A stretch of DNA of 64,000 nucleotides, from contig NC_133120.1 in the NCBI RefSeq assembly GCF_033568475.1, positions 80,390,151-80,454,150 of the forward strand, given 5' to 3'. Positions 12,398 to 23,355 of this stretch are shown one piece after another. The notes under the pieces are model-generated. The model saw only the letters and a program-made list of their open reading frames with translations, searched no databases and was not told the origin of the DNA. Position 1 is the stretch's first letter; every line of letters starts with the position of its first letter. This DNA comes from Henckelia pumila. Its lineage: Eukaryota > Streptophyta > Magnoliopsida > Lamiales > Gesneriaceae. The translations under genes were made by a program, and so were the position numbers.

Positions 12398-12422
12398 ATA
12401 TTTGGGCCTGTGGCCCAAATAT
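12398..12422. promoter_or_regulatory. Perfect palindrome of two site II-like GGGCC motifs
   Basis: The sequence ATATTTGGGCC, a 3-base spacer, then GGCCCAAATAT forms 11-base perfect inverted arms. TGGGCC/GGCCCA elements are known TCP-factor sites in plant promoters. There is no clear gene within 600 bases, so a regulatory role is a guess. Confidence 0.3.
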
Positions 12423-13095
12423 CAAAAAATAACCGTGATCAACATTTGCATTTGGATTTGAATTTGGACTCGGACTCTTCAAAATTGGATACGAATACAG
12501 CCTACAGCCCAAATAGGCACAGTAGCCCGTTAAGCCACATATTGTTAATTTTTTTAGTTTGCCACGTGGAAAATTGTATGGATAATAGTACAAAATAAAA
12601 TATTTAAATTAAATAATAATTTCATTGATGATTTAGCCGTTTGACGTGATCGCTACAACGTTATAATGACTAGTATTTAGCGATGGGCAGGTTGAAATCA
12701 AGCTCAAGTATATATAAAGTGAAATCAATACCTTTCTTCATAAAAATCGATGTTATATACAGTTCTTAATTATAACTTTATATTATGATTTATGTGCGTA
12801 TACCAAATTACCAATGGATTAATTCCAAACAAGAAAAAAATAAAAAAAAACCCAACAAAATACATCATTTATATATGACGACAAATCCACACAAAACAAA
12901 AACCCCCCCAAAAGACAATAACTTAAACAACATCCAACTCAATCACACGTACAAGCATATATCTTAACTTTACTTCTCATGTGTGATCCAAACCATTTAA
13001 AAAAAAAAAAAAAAAGACTTGCACACGCGAAATCTTTATTTAGAACACATGCATCACTCGAATTGCATATATAACTTGATCTTCATATATTGTGA

Positions 13096-14223
13096 TTAAA
13101 AGAGGTGGTGATGCTTCTTCCCCTCGGCATATTCTTCTTCTTCCTTGACCTCTTTCTTCTCGTGATGCTCGTGGAATGTGTAGCCACCGGCTCCCACCGC
13201 CACCGCCGTGGCGATTTCTTCCTCGATCTTGTGCCTGTGCTTGTGCTCCGTGTCTTTCTTCGCTTCGTGCTTCTCGTACTATACACACAAATTTCGAAAC
13301 AAATTAAACCCATATTATGCAATTTATAATATAATGTTGCACATGTATATATGAAATTTGTTACATGTGTGTACGTGTTTGATTATACCAACAGGGGCCA
13401 AATTATATTTTGGTACCGGCCCGCACTCATTAGGTTTCACGACAACTTTACCTAATTCACATTCAATGTACATAAAATAGGAATGTTTTAAATTCATGTC
13501 CGCAAATTCTTAATTGCATCCCATGAGTGATCAAAATTAGGGGTGGTTTTTCGATATACCATACTAAAAATATTGGTATGAAAAAAATTTATACCGATAC
13601 GATAACGATAACGAAATTCCGAAATTTTGGTAAAAAAAAAATCCATATTGATACCGCATAGATACCGAAAAAAAATTCGATATACCAAAAAAACGTATGT
13701 GTATCAAAAAAATTTCGGTACGACACGACGAAAATTTGGTATTTTAATCCGATAAGACGACCCTAATCAAAATTATCTAAGCCGTCTCTGTTTTAAGTAC
13801 TAAGACAATCATATCGTAACATCAGAGTTATGATCCAAAATCGATTTAAACACGAGTTCATAATTAAAATCGAATTTTTGGATGTAAGAAAATGACATGA
13901 GTATCCTTTTGCTAGCATCTCATCAACAACAGAAGCGCGTGTGCAATAAAAAAAAAAAAAAAACTGACCAAGGCGAAAGCACCGGCAGCGGCAGTGCCCA
14001 TCTCGCCCAGGTGTTCCTTATGCTTATGCTCTTTTTTGTCTTTCTCATAGTCATGATGTTGTGGCCTTTCCCCAACGTAACCCACGGTGTCTGTGGTTTC
14101 GTAGCCGAGGCCGGTATCGGTGTCCACGCCGCAAACGTTTTCCGAGTAAACCACCGCAACCGGCTCCTCCTCCTCCTCCTTGCGGTGGTGGAAGTGGCCG
14201 TGGTGGTGCTTCTCCTCAGACAT
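13096..14223 (-). CDS. ASR: ASR (abscisic acid, stress and ripening) protein, ABA/WDS family
   Basis: Two exons, 14223-13969 and 13278-13096, phase 0 junction, 145 residues. The N-terminus is His-rich ([13 protein letters not shown]), as in known ASRs, and is followed by a longer than usual acidic linker of about 45 residues. The ABA/WDS domain then runs from about residue 58 ([20 protein letters not shown]) across the intron, with [17 protein letters not shown], a Val-Gly-Ala-Gly-Gly segment and FHEHHEKK, ending in KKHHHLF. ASR proteins are small, hydrophilic, largely disordered, zinc-binding proteins found in cytosol and nucleus, acting as chaperones and as DNA-binding regulators in drought, sugar and ABA responses. 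A hAT-type element sits in the 690-base intron. A TATA box lies about 93 bases upstream of the ATG. Confidence 0.95.
13538..13765. mobile_element. hAT-type non-autonomous element (MITE) in the ASR intron
   Basis: The 228-base element starts TAGGGGTGG and ends ACGACCCTA, a short inverted match. It is flanked on both sides by the same 8-base duplication ATCAAAAT (13530-13537 and 13766-13773). An 8-base duplication with T/CAGGG-like ends is the hAT signature. The inside is AT-rich with recurring GGTATACC/TATACCGATA words and no coding capacity. The perfect duplication suggests a fairly recent insertion. Related copies lie near 61137 and 35884. Confidence 0.8.
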
Positions 14224-14315
14224 GATCGATATTTGGCTAGTAAAAATTGATCAGTACTTAGCTAGTAAAGTGAATTCTGATGATGTTTGTGTAGACTTGG
14301 CTTTGTGTGTATCCG

Positions 14316-14323
14316 TTTATATA
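14316..14323 (-). promoter_or_regulatory. Likely TATA box of ASR
   Basis: TATATAAA on the minus strand, about 93 bases upstream of the ASR start codon, a typical distance for a plant TATA box with a leader of about 60 bases. No unambiguous G-box ABRE is seen close by. Confidence 0.6.
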
Positions 14324-14649
14324 GAGGTATGAAATTGTATGTGGACCGTGGGGCAGTACATATACAAGGTAAAAAAATATCTCAAGACTATCCGGGTAGG
14401 TATTAAATGGATATATTAATTAATTGGGTGGTTCCATCTCACGTCAATACTCAATCAGTCTCTATCTAAATCTGTGTGATCGGATGGAACTTCCTATTTG
14501 GAATATAAATATAAATTAATATTATATCATATATGAAAAATATATATAGTTTTTGTGTCAAATATGAAACGAGAGAAAATATATGTTGAGTTGGTGGTTA
14601 GATTCAATCAGAGTAACTAAATCAACTTAAATAAATTAAGAAACTAACG

Positions 14650-14735
14650 TTTAATCCGCAATCAACGGGAATTGAACATGAAATCTCTTGGTCTCAGTCT
14701 TGGTCACTAGACCAAGACATCATTGACTTTAAAAG
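14650..14735 (-). mobile_element. Possible tRNA-derived SINE head
   Basis: Read on the minus strand, TGGTCTAGTGA (box A-like) is followed about 40 bases on by GTTCAATTCCC (box B-like), the spacing of a tRNA-type RNA polymerase III promoter. There is no cloverleaf fold I could defend as a real tRNA and no clear 3' tail, so this would be a worn SINE fragment. Confidence 0.35.
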
Positions 14736-15033
14736 GTTAATTTATTTTTATAATAAAAAATTTAAAGTTACGCTTGGATAAATTGATCAGATCTCGTGCA
14801 AAAATTAATAATTTGATTTGAAATCAACCATAGTTAGAGTTAAATTGTTTACTAATTTGAGAATGAATTTGAAATTCACTCGAAATTAATATTTTCAAAC
14901 GAGTCAAGAATTTTTTTCGACCCTACATATTGCATGACCATGATTGGGCCACATGCAATTTTACATGTGGCCTCACAAATAAATAGTTGGTCCCACATAA
15001 AAATGGATTACCACCTCTGTAGTGTCGAAACAC

Positions 15034-15184
15034 GGCTCGGGCTATGCTACAACGGGTGTCCTTCACCCGGTGTGATCTTGGCCTTTCATTGACCCGGAAC
15101 CCACACCAAATTGTGTGGGTCCCAGGCCAAAAAAGGCCAAGATCACACCGAGTGAAGGACACCCGGTATGGCATAGGCCCTCCC
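15034..15184. mobile_element. Palindromic MITE with long foldback arms (family A)
   Basis: Nearly the whole 151 bases folds on itself. The left arm contains GGGTGTCCTTCAC, TGTGATCTTGGCC, and the right arm is its reverse complement with few mismatches; the centre is also palindromic around ACCCACACCAAATTGTGTGG. Flanking GTCGAAACAC (15024-15033) and GTCGAAGCAC (15185-15194) match at 9 of 10 bases, which fits a Mutator-type duplication. It shares terminal words (TATGCTACA, CGGG) with the element at 49914. Confidence 0.7.
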
Positions 15185-15790
15185 GTCGAAGCACCCACAA
15201 CAAAGAAATTTGAGATGGATGGATCAGCAATAAAATTTTATTTTATATAATATAATATAAGATTGTGGGGGTCACATCTTGTAAGTAGGGCCTTCACCAA
15301 ATACAATTGTCCGGTTAGATAATAAACCACATGAAACCCGGCGAGGATATGGTCGGCACTCCGTGTATATCAGTTAGCTACTATTCCATGAGGATGAATG
15401 ATTCGTTGCATTATTAAGTATTTATTATTTTCTTGAGTAAATTATTAAGTATTTATTTAATTTCCCCACACTACCATACAATGAATTTGATTTCCAATCC
15501 ATTACACAATTTTTAATATGAAAATGAAAATGAATTTTTTAGTATTTTTTATTTCAAGTAATGTTTGCATGTATTATTAATTCACTACGTCTCCATCACT
15601 GCCATATAGTATATGAGCAAATAAGGCATGTGATGAATAGATAGATATATATATATATATATATACATTGATTTAATTTCATATGAAGTATAAAATTTTT
15701 TATATATTAAAGATAATTGGTCTTGAATTTTTTTTTCCATTTCTTTGCACTTCAATGTAATTTTTTAGTAATAATGTCTGAAATCATGGG

Positions 15791-15874
<84 letters not shown>
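15791..15874. repeat. (AAT)n microsatellite
   Basis: About 28 uninterrupted TAA/AAT units, producing spurious poly-Ile frames on both strands. Confidence 0.95.
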
Positions 15875-16401
15875 TGAAACAACTAAAAGATGGGTCATCA
15901 TTTTATTTTTTAAAAATAAAAATAAATAGAGCTTTTGTGTGGTGACACATGGATTTGTATGTATGGCAAGTATGGTGGCATGTTGTGTATTCATTATTTG
16001 CCAACCTTTCAGTTGCTCTTCTTCAATGGCATTAATTTAGGTGCCATAATTGATGGGTTAGCTTAAAGTCAAATACATTAACTACAACAAATAAAGGCTA
16101 ATTATTTTTATTTTTATTCTGAATATATACAAATAACTAGACTTGACAGGGATCTCTACCCAAAATTAATCATTTTTTAAAAAAAATTATCCCGATGGGA
16201 TTTTGTTTTACTTTGGATTCAAACTCATGTATTTTCTCTGTTAAGAAAAGTTTATGTCGGTACATTATATAGTGGATGTTAGGAAAAAAAAAGTCAATTG
16301 TTTTTGTTATCCATTTCTAAATTCAAATTATATTTCCACTTATATAGTTATATGTGTGTGTTTACATTACAATTTAATTATTGCATTTTTTTAACAGTTG
16401 G

Positions 16402-16403
16402 AA

Positions 16404-16438
<35 letters not shown>

Positions 16439-16439
16439 A
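16402..16439. repeat. (AATA)n microsatellite
   Basis: About nine perfect AATA units. Confidence 0.9.
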
Positions 16440-17111
16440 AGGTTGTCTTGATTTCGACATTATTAGGTAAATTAATCATGTCGGCAATGTTGATTTTTCA
16501 AGCCCAACGTCTGAGGAGAATAATCGAACAAATATTCAGAATATTCTGTTTTTATTAAAATAAGAGCCAATTTTTTTTTTTATTCACATAATCTCAATAA
16601 TGTGATAAAAAGTGAACTTTAATCATATGACTCATAGCAAGAGGAATCATAAAAGATTTGATGTTTAATAAAGGCATAAGTATTTTAATTTTTAAAAAAA
16701 GCTCCAAAATTTTCGATTAATAAGTTATAACTGCAGAACACAGTATTTTTTCTTATTTAAATTTAAAATTCAATTGTGATAGAACATGGAGCAAAGTAAT
16801 TAAGTTAGGAATTAAAAACTGAAAAACAAAAAAACAAAAAACAAAAAAACAAAGGATGTTTAGTCGGTGAAGTTTGATGTTATTGCCTGCAGGGTAATCC
16901 AAGGGTCAACATTTTTTGCAGACTAAATATTTATATGAACATTTCGCTTGCAAAAAAAGTTAAACCATTGAATTAAATGAATCATTTACAGGCAGTGTCT
17001 ACGTAGCATCGAAAATCTCGTTTAGTCGTAAGTGCAAGACGTCAAATCCCGATCAAGACGTCTTGAATTGGAATCTCACGTGTTGTTTGCTTTAGTTAAG
17101 CAAAAATTTCC

Positions 17112-18414
17112 GGGAAAATTAGCATTTTGGTCCTGTATGTTGGCTTTTTTGGTTTTGGTCCTATATGTTGGCTTGTTTTAGAAAAGATCCTGTAACTCGA
17201 TTTTTTTTTTGGATTTAGTCCTATATGTTGGCTTATTTTGGTTTTGGTCCTGTAAGTTGGTTTGTTTTTTGGTTTTCGTCCTATATGTTATCATGTTTTG
17301 GAATTTAGAAGTTGATCTCTAATTATTTTTGTAATAAATATTTTTTATTCTTTCATGTTTTATTTGCTTATTGGTTTGAGATAATTACAACTAACTAATA
17401 AAAAAATATTTTTTTTACGCTTAAAATTTTTTTAATCTAAATAATTTAATAAAATCTAAAATATGTTAATTTAATGTATTAAATGTAACATACTTTTGTT
17501 CTTTTAAAAAGTAACAAACAAACATTCATTTATATCGTTCTCAACTGTAACTTCGATTTTTTTATTTATTTGGCACTAAGTGTTCGCCCACTTAGCACCT
17601 ATTAATGATCATATAAATAAGTTCCAACCTAAATTAACAAAATTAGCTAAAAAACTAAAAATATATTTAAAACATACTTTCGTTCTTTTAAAAAGTAACA
17701 CTCTAATATATATTTTTATCGTTCTCAACTATGGTTGACTTTTTTCGTTCCTCTTTTCTTGAAAGCAGAGCTTTTTAGGTATGTTTCACTTTTATCACGC
17801 TTATTCGCCGCTTAAGCGTGCTTTTTAGAACACTGCAAATAAGCAAAATTTTGTTGTTCCCTCCAGTTTCGGCGACGGAGGAAAAATACAAAAAAAAAAA
17901 AAACCAAGTTATTGTACCTTTTAGAACATAATTATTATTTTAAAAAATAATTAGAAGGTCAACATCTAAATTTTAAACCTAATTTATTTAATTATAAAAT
18001 CATAAAAAAATATTTATTATAAAAGCTTAAGCGGTGAAGTTGAAAAGTCAACTTTTAAATTCTAAATTTAATTTATTATTTTAAAATAAAAAACATAGGC
18101 GCTTATTTTAACTTAACCGAGTTTAATTTGGTCAAAACCGTATCTTTTCCATGACCAAAATAAAAAAAACAAGTCAACTAATATGACCAAATCCAAAAAA
18201 AAACCAAATTCCTGTACTTTTTTTCAAAATATAACTTTGTATAGGACCAAAATCAAAAAGTAAGTCAACTTATAGGACCAAAACCAAAACAATCAACATG
18301 TAGGACTAAATCCAAAATAAAAACAAAGTTACAGGATCTTTTCCAAAACAAGCCAATATACAGGACCAAAACCAAAATGAAGCCAACATACAGGACTAAA
18401 ATGCTAATTTTCCC
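17112..18414. mobile_element. MULE-type non-autonomous DNA transposon, 1.3 kb
   Basis: The ends are inverted copies: GGGAAAATTAGCATTTTGGT at the left and its near-perfect complement at the right. The inverted similarity extends some 180 bases inward as repeated 'tttggtcctatatgttggct' words. A perfect 9-base duplication AAAATTTCC flanks it (17103-17111 and 18415-18423). Long inverted ends and 9-base duplications define Mutator-like elements. No transposase frame is visible inside, so it must have depended on an outside transposase. The exact flanking duplication argues for modest age. Confidence 0.85.
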
Positions 18415-18563
18415 AAAATTTCCCCATTGTATAAAATAAAAACACTAAAGCTAATCCAATTGTTTGCACCCATTAGAATTTTCCCAATGTTTGGTTTTAA
18501 TTTTCATTTTTCAACTGGAGATAGTGATTGTTTGTTTGTTTATTTTTAAATAGAAAACATCCA

Positions 18564-19085
18564 TTACAATTCGGATAAACAATAAGTCTTGGAATCCCGA
18601 ATAACACCGTCTAACCATTCACAATTAGAAGGATTAGATAATACTTTATGAGTTAAAAGGTGAGCAGCTTTGTTGGCCGAACGACGCATATACTCTATCG
18701 AAATAAAATGAGGAGATTCAAACATATAACGCACTTTAAGAGCCACCACTCCTTCCGGACTCCTATCCTCTTTCGGGCATTTAATTGCTCGAACCGATTC
18801 TGTAGAATTCAGGGGTTTACCAGAGCACACCGAAAAGTAGTGGCTGTGGGTTCTCGCATCAAAAAAAAATGCTGACTTTTTCCAATCCCAGCCTCAAGCA
18901 CAAATCCATTCTAGACCATTCCGAAAATATATTGACCCGATTCATATCAAAATCAAATATCTTATTAATCGAACCATCATGAATAATCTTGCAAATTTAA
19001 GATCAAATAGCCCAAGAAACCATAACAAAAACTTCAAATTCTCATTGCGCCATAGATTTCGACAAGTAATACGCACAATCAAAAT
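18564..19085 (-). mobile_element. LINE-type RNase H-like domain fragment
   Basis: On the minus strand, 18830-18564 translates to about 88 residues matching the C-terminal part of the plant RNase H-like domain of non-LTR elements: N-S-T-E-S-V-R-A near the start, a late Y-M-R-R-S-A-N-K-A-A-H-L-L motif with the conserved Asn, Ala and His, and SNCEWLDGVI near the end. Upstream on the same strand a W-R-N-E-N-L-K-F stretch (about 19040-19070) in another frame recalls the region before this domain. The intact catalytic N-terminal half is not present, so it is a broken scrap. Confidence 0.55.
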
Positions 19086-19540
19086 ACGATATATGCTTCA
19101 CGATTATTTGAAGATAGTGTTTGTTATAATTGAACCTTCAACCTATATTTTGAGCTGAATGAATGCTCGGAAATGGTTTTAGAGATATAACATTTCTTTT
19201 GCCTCCCCTAATATTGTTGGGATCGAAGACGTTTGTAGAAGGGAGAGAGGTTCATGAATACATATTTTTTTTAATTTTCTTTAAAAAAATAATTTGATCA
19301 GTCGAGTAGCTAGGTGTTAATCAACTAGGCCTAAGCTCAACTTTTGAAAACGTACACTCAAACAACAAAAGTGCGGAATCAGTTTGATAGCTTTAAATGA
19401 AGCTCTATACTCAACTGAGCAAGGGGGATATCAACAAGATAAAATAATGTGCAAAAAGCAATGAACACTAGAAATATGGAAGTTCGAAGGCTGAATCCTT
19501 CTACGTATCTCCTTCTTCTATTTAAGAAAAAATTCACTAG

Positions 19541-19844
19541 GGTTGTGTTTGGATGAAAAAATTTCAAATCCATGAATTTTGATTGTATTTAATGGTTAAC
19601 AATCAAACAATAGATCATATTTTAAATTCAAATACTATTTATTTACACATTATATATGAAATAAAATAGATTTCAAATGATATTATTATTGGATGTACCT
19701 TAGATCCATCCTAATTAAGATGAAATACTATATAAATATGAAAAAATGAATTTGAATTTTATAGTGTTATTTCTCTGAAAAACAAAATACATTTGAATAT
19801 GTTTGAAATCATTGTATTTGAAATCATTTCATCCAAGCACAACC
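19541..19844. mobile_element. Tourist-like MITE (PIF/Harbinger)
   Basis: The 304-base element starts GGTTGTGTTTGGATGAAA and ends with its complement TTTCATCCAAGCACAACC (one mismatch in the paired part). It is flanked by a TAG trinucleotide on both sides. Three-base duplications and GG...TTTGG termini fit Tourist elements. No coding capacity. Confidence 0.8.
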
Positions 19845-20737
19845 TAGAAGACTTTGGTTTTACAACTTCTTTGTAACAACTCACTTCAATCTTAAGACTT
19901 ATACGCTTATACGCTGCCTAAATTAGAACTCCTAGTACACCACAAATACAATCAACATTTGAATCTGTAGATCCAAACTATCAAAATCTTTCACAAGCAT
20001 TCTGAATTGAACGGTCGAGTGGCTTAAGTAAACATTTGGTTGATCTTTGAAGATATGATATATATGATAGGTGAGGGTTAGGTTGAGGAGATAAAGATAT
20101 AGATATCTTGTGTACTGCTCAAAGTATCTGATAATGCAAGCTTATAAGCGAGAGAGACAACATGATTCAAAATGCTCAAGTTTAGTTCTTCGTGGTTGTT
20201 TCTTGATGCATCCTCAATTTATAAACTATTGCATGAGACAAATCAACATTCGACTGTAAGCTCATTAATTCAAAAGCACTGTTGTTGCCGCCATTTCTTG
20301 ATGTGTAGAATACACTGCAATAAATGAGAAATCTGGATCTTTCAGATATGGGAGAAACCGGTTACAAACAGTGCTCTTGTGCACACATATTGCAATATGC
20401 ATTTCGATAAAACATTATGATTTTCGATGTTTTGTTAATTTTTCATTTCTTGACAACCAACTTTTCTGATAGAATGTGTTGAACACTTAGCAAGTTGTGA
20501 AGCTTGAATTTGAATATATTTTTTGACCGTTTACAAATAAATCTTCATTGGAGCGACCGGTCGAGTGAGCCATCTGCTACTAGAGCAGGCGAGTAGATCT
20601 CCCAAAGGTCTTGACCGAACGAGAGCACTAAGGCTTCTAGACAACGAGTGAGTACTCTAATCAGTGTCGGCCCTAGGGAGAATGCCACCTAGGCAGCTGC
20701 TTAGAGCCTCCTTTAGGGTGAGACCTAAAATATTTAA

Positions 20738-20743
20738 AAAAAT

Positions 20744-20783
<40 letters not shown>

Positions 20784-20784
20784 T
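20738..20784. repeat. (AT)n microsatellite
   Basis: AT dinucleotide tract with one interruption. Confidence 0.85.
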
Positions 20785-20864
20785 CTTTTCCATTCAAAAA
20801 TAAATATTTTGTATAAAGGTTGAAAATTTGTTAATTTTTTTGCTTTTGGTCCTTTATTTTCTTA

Positions 20865-21278
20865 GGCATAGTTTGGTACATAGGATAGGATAAATATAAG
20901 ATATATAATATAAGGATAAATTTAGGATAAGTAAATGATAGGATACTACAGTGAATGCTTGGTATGATTTTAATAAGGGTGATTAAATTTATATATTCGA
21001 TTTTAATGACAAAATTAACCCTACCGTAATGTGGAGGAGAATGAGGCGTGTTTAGAGTTTAGATGTTTTTATATTTAGAGGGTAATCATGTTTTTTTGTA
21101 GTATTTTTTTAGTTGTATTAAATTTATCACACCAAATCAAATGGATACACAGTCCCCTTGTCAAAGCATTTATCAATGGCTCATTGACTTATCATGAGAT
21201 TTTTAAAAATGTATCAAGCATGAGATGAAGGAGGATAATTTATTAATCACTCTTTTATCATGTGTACCAAACTATGTC
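20865..21278. mobile_element. Tourist-like MITE (PIF/Harbinger), second family
   Basis: 414 bases starting GGCATAGTTTGGTACA and ending TGTACCAAACTATGTC, inverted copies with one mismatch, flanked by TTA at 20862-20864 and 21279-21281. The TTA duplication is the PIF/Harbinger hallmark. The first 100 bases are built of repeated 'aggata' words. Confidence 0.8.
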
Positions 21279-22079
21279 TTAGTGTACAAGAGGGCAAAAA
21301 AAAAACCTCTATTTCTAATATACAAAACTCTTTTTTCATTAAATTTCTCCATTCAAGTAAGTAAAGTTGCTCAAAGTGAGTCAATTATTGTGTCGATTTT
21401 TTTTTATTGAATGTGATTTTTCTTGATTTTTGGAGACCTAAAGTGAGCAAAATCTTTATTTGGCTTTTAATTTTTTGATTTTTGGACTTTGGTCTTTGGG
21501 ATTTCAATTCCTTGCATATTTTAGTATTTTAATTATAGTTCGTATTTGTTTTGTTGTATTTTTTGTAACAAAAATCAGTTATTTATGTTTCCTTAGTTTA
21601 ATGATTCTTACTATGTTTGTGTTATACATCTTTTTTTAGTTTTAGCTTTTTCTTATTCTTTCAATACAATTATTTATGTCATTATTTTTATTTGCAAGAA
21701 TTTAAAATTTTGATTCTTATAAGAAATTATTACATTGATTTTTTCTTGTTGGAAAATTTGACAGTATAAAAGAAGTTTTAATCTTTTACTATGATCTAAA
21801 ATACGTTTTATATTGTGTTTATATTAAATATCATATAAACAATCAATCTTTGTTATTATTTAATTTTTTTTGTATTTATTTTGTTAGATTTTCATTGTGA
21901 ATTATGAATTTATGAAGGGTAAAAGAAAATTTGAATCTAGAAGTTCAAAGAGGTAAAAAAAAAAAAAGGGCAATAGATTTATTAAATTATACATTGGTGA
22001 TAATTATGTTCATTTTATTATCAGTTTATATGTAATATTTTTATATTTAATAAAAAAATTATATAGACACACAAAAAAA

Positions 22080-22395
22080 AGCTAATAGACAATTAATGGT
22101 GAAAATCCTTTGTTAAACGCATGTTTGAAACTGATGTTAAAATCCATGTTGTTAGAAGCGTGGTCAAAGACAACGGTTTTTTACCGTTGTTTCACCGTTG
22201 TCATTTTGACCCTACGACAACGGTTTCTCATTGTTGTCGTTTGAGTGAAAAACCGTTGTAATTTGATCAAAAGACAAGGATATCTTTAACCACACTTTTG
22301 ACAACATGACTTTTAACATTGATTTTTAACATATATGCAATAGACAACGTTTTTTCACCCTTGTCGTTTTTCAATTATACAACAAAATAAATTTT
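22080..22395. mobile_element. CACTA (En/Spm) subterminal-repeat fragment
   Basis: The words ACAACGGTTTTT and ACCGTTGTC recur at least six times in both orientations within 230 bases, together with paired inverted 'gtggtcaaa/tttgaccac'-like words. Dense ACAACGG repeats are typical of the subterminal regions of plant CACTA elements. I do not see the CACTA terminus itself or a transposase, so only a fragment remains. Confidence 0.5.
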
Positions 22396-22602
22396 AAAAT
22401 AAAATTTTTCGATATTATAAGTTACACAAAATTCGAATATTAATTTTACTATATATTTTTTTAGTATTACAAATAACTCAAAAATTCAAAATTCTAATTC
22501 TAATTACATACACACTAGAAAATAAAGCTATACTAATATCTTGATAAACTTGAAATTCTTCCTAAAATTAGTCTAGGGCCTTCAATTTTCTAGAGAAGTC
22601 CC

Positions 22603-23355
22603 TGACCAGGACCAGACCTGTAGTATGAATTTTGAGGCAAGTGCCTCGGGCCCCAAAATTTTGGGAGAACCAAAATTTTAAAAAATTACTAGTATAGTAT
22701 ATAATTAATTCATAACATCATCTCATGAATAATAGTTAATGGGCAGTAGCCTGTGATAAAAACTTGAAGTCTCATTGTTCATTTATCTTTTTATCTTTAG
22801 TAAACATTAAGTAAGAATCGATAATCAATTCGAAATATCTATCTAGAAAGTTCCCGCTAAAAAACAAATCCCCACTATTTTATTTATCGATTCGTTTCAG
22901 GATATTTTTCAACACTTGATTGCATAATTTTTGTGATCCATCAGAAGTTGTATTTACCGAAAGAAGTTTTTTCTAGTTGAAGTTGTGCGAAACTCATCTC
23001 CGATCAAATATGTTATATGAAAGATAAATGACTTGGCTATTCATCAATCAAGAAAAGAAATATTTGAGAACAGTTATTATGAAAAATTAATCAATATTTT
23101 CGCTTTCAAAACTGAGAGACGATCAATATTCAAGTGAATATGTATTAGTTGAAAACATGAATTTCACATTTTGTTTGGATGATCTTGGCTTTATTAGTAT
23201 TTGTTTATGACATATTTTTTATCTATCTTTAATTTTATTTGTAGAAGTCATGTTATTTATACTATTCGATGAAAAAATATATGAATATTAAGCTTTAAGG
23301 CCACCAAATTTTTTTTATGCTCGCCTCATGCCTCAAAAAACTCAAGTCTGGTACT
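22603..23355. mobile_element. hAT-like non-autonomous element, diverged
   Basis: The left end (GACCAGGACCAGACCTG, then TTTTGAGGCA) is repeated in inverted form at the right end (TGCCTCAAAA ... CAAGTCTGGTACTGGCC). The gene-free interior and 'gaggcaagtgcctcgggcccc' wording recall plant hAT elements. I found no trustworthy 8-base duplication, so the borders are approximate. Confidence 0.45.

Larger units (their letters stand above)
10671..13095. other. Intergenic region between CESA and ASR
   Basis: AT-rich, with no supported gene. It holds the CESA promoter (no TATA box I would defend), a TTA microsatellite and a short palindrome, both listed separately, plus several poly-A and poly-T runs. 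The open frames seen here are made of microsatellite or are short and featureless. Confidence 0.5.
14330..18563. other. Gene-free repeat region upstream of ASR
   Basis: No host coding region is seen. The recognisable content is a SINE-like scrap, a palindromic element, two microsatellites and a 1.3 kb MULE-type element, each listed separately. The rest is AT-rich DNA without structure that I can name. Confidence 0.55.

Noticed and set aside
13897-14250. 117-codon plus-strand frame over the ASR first exon
   Set aside because: It is the antisense shadow of the His/Glu-rich ASR exon; the minus-strand frame matches the family, this one matches nothing.
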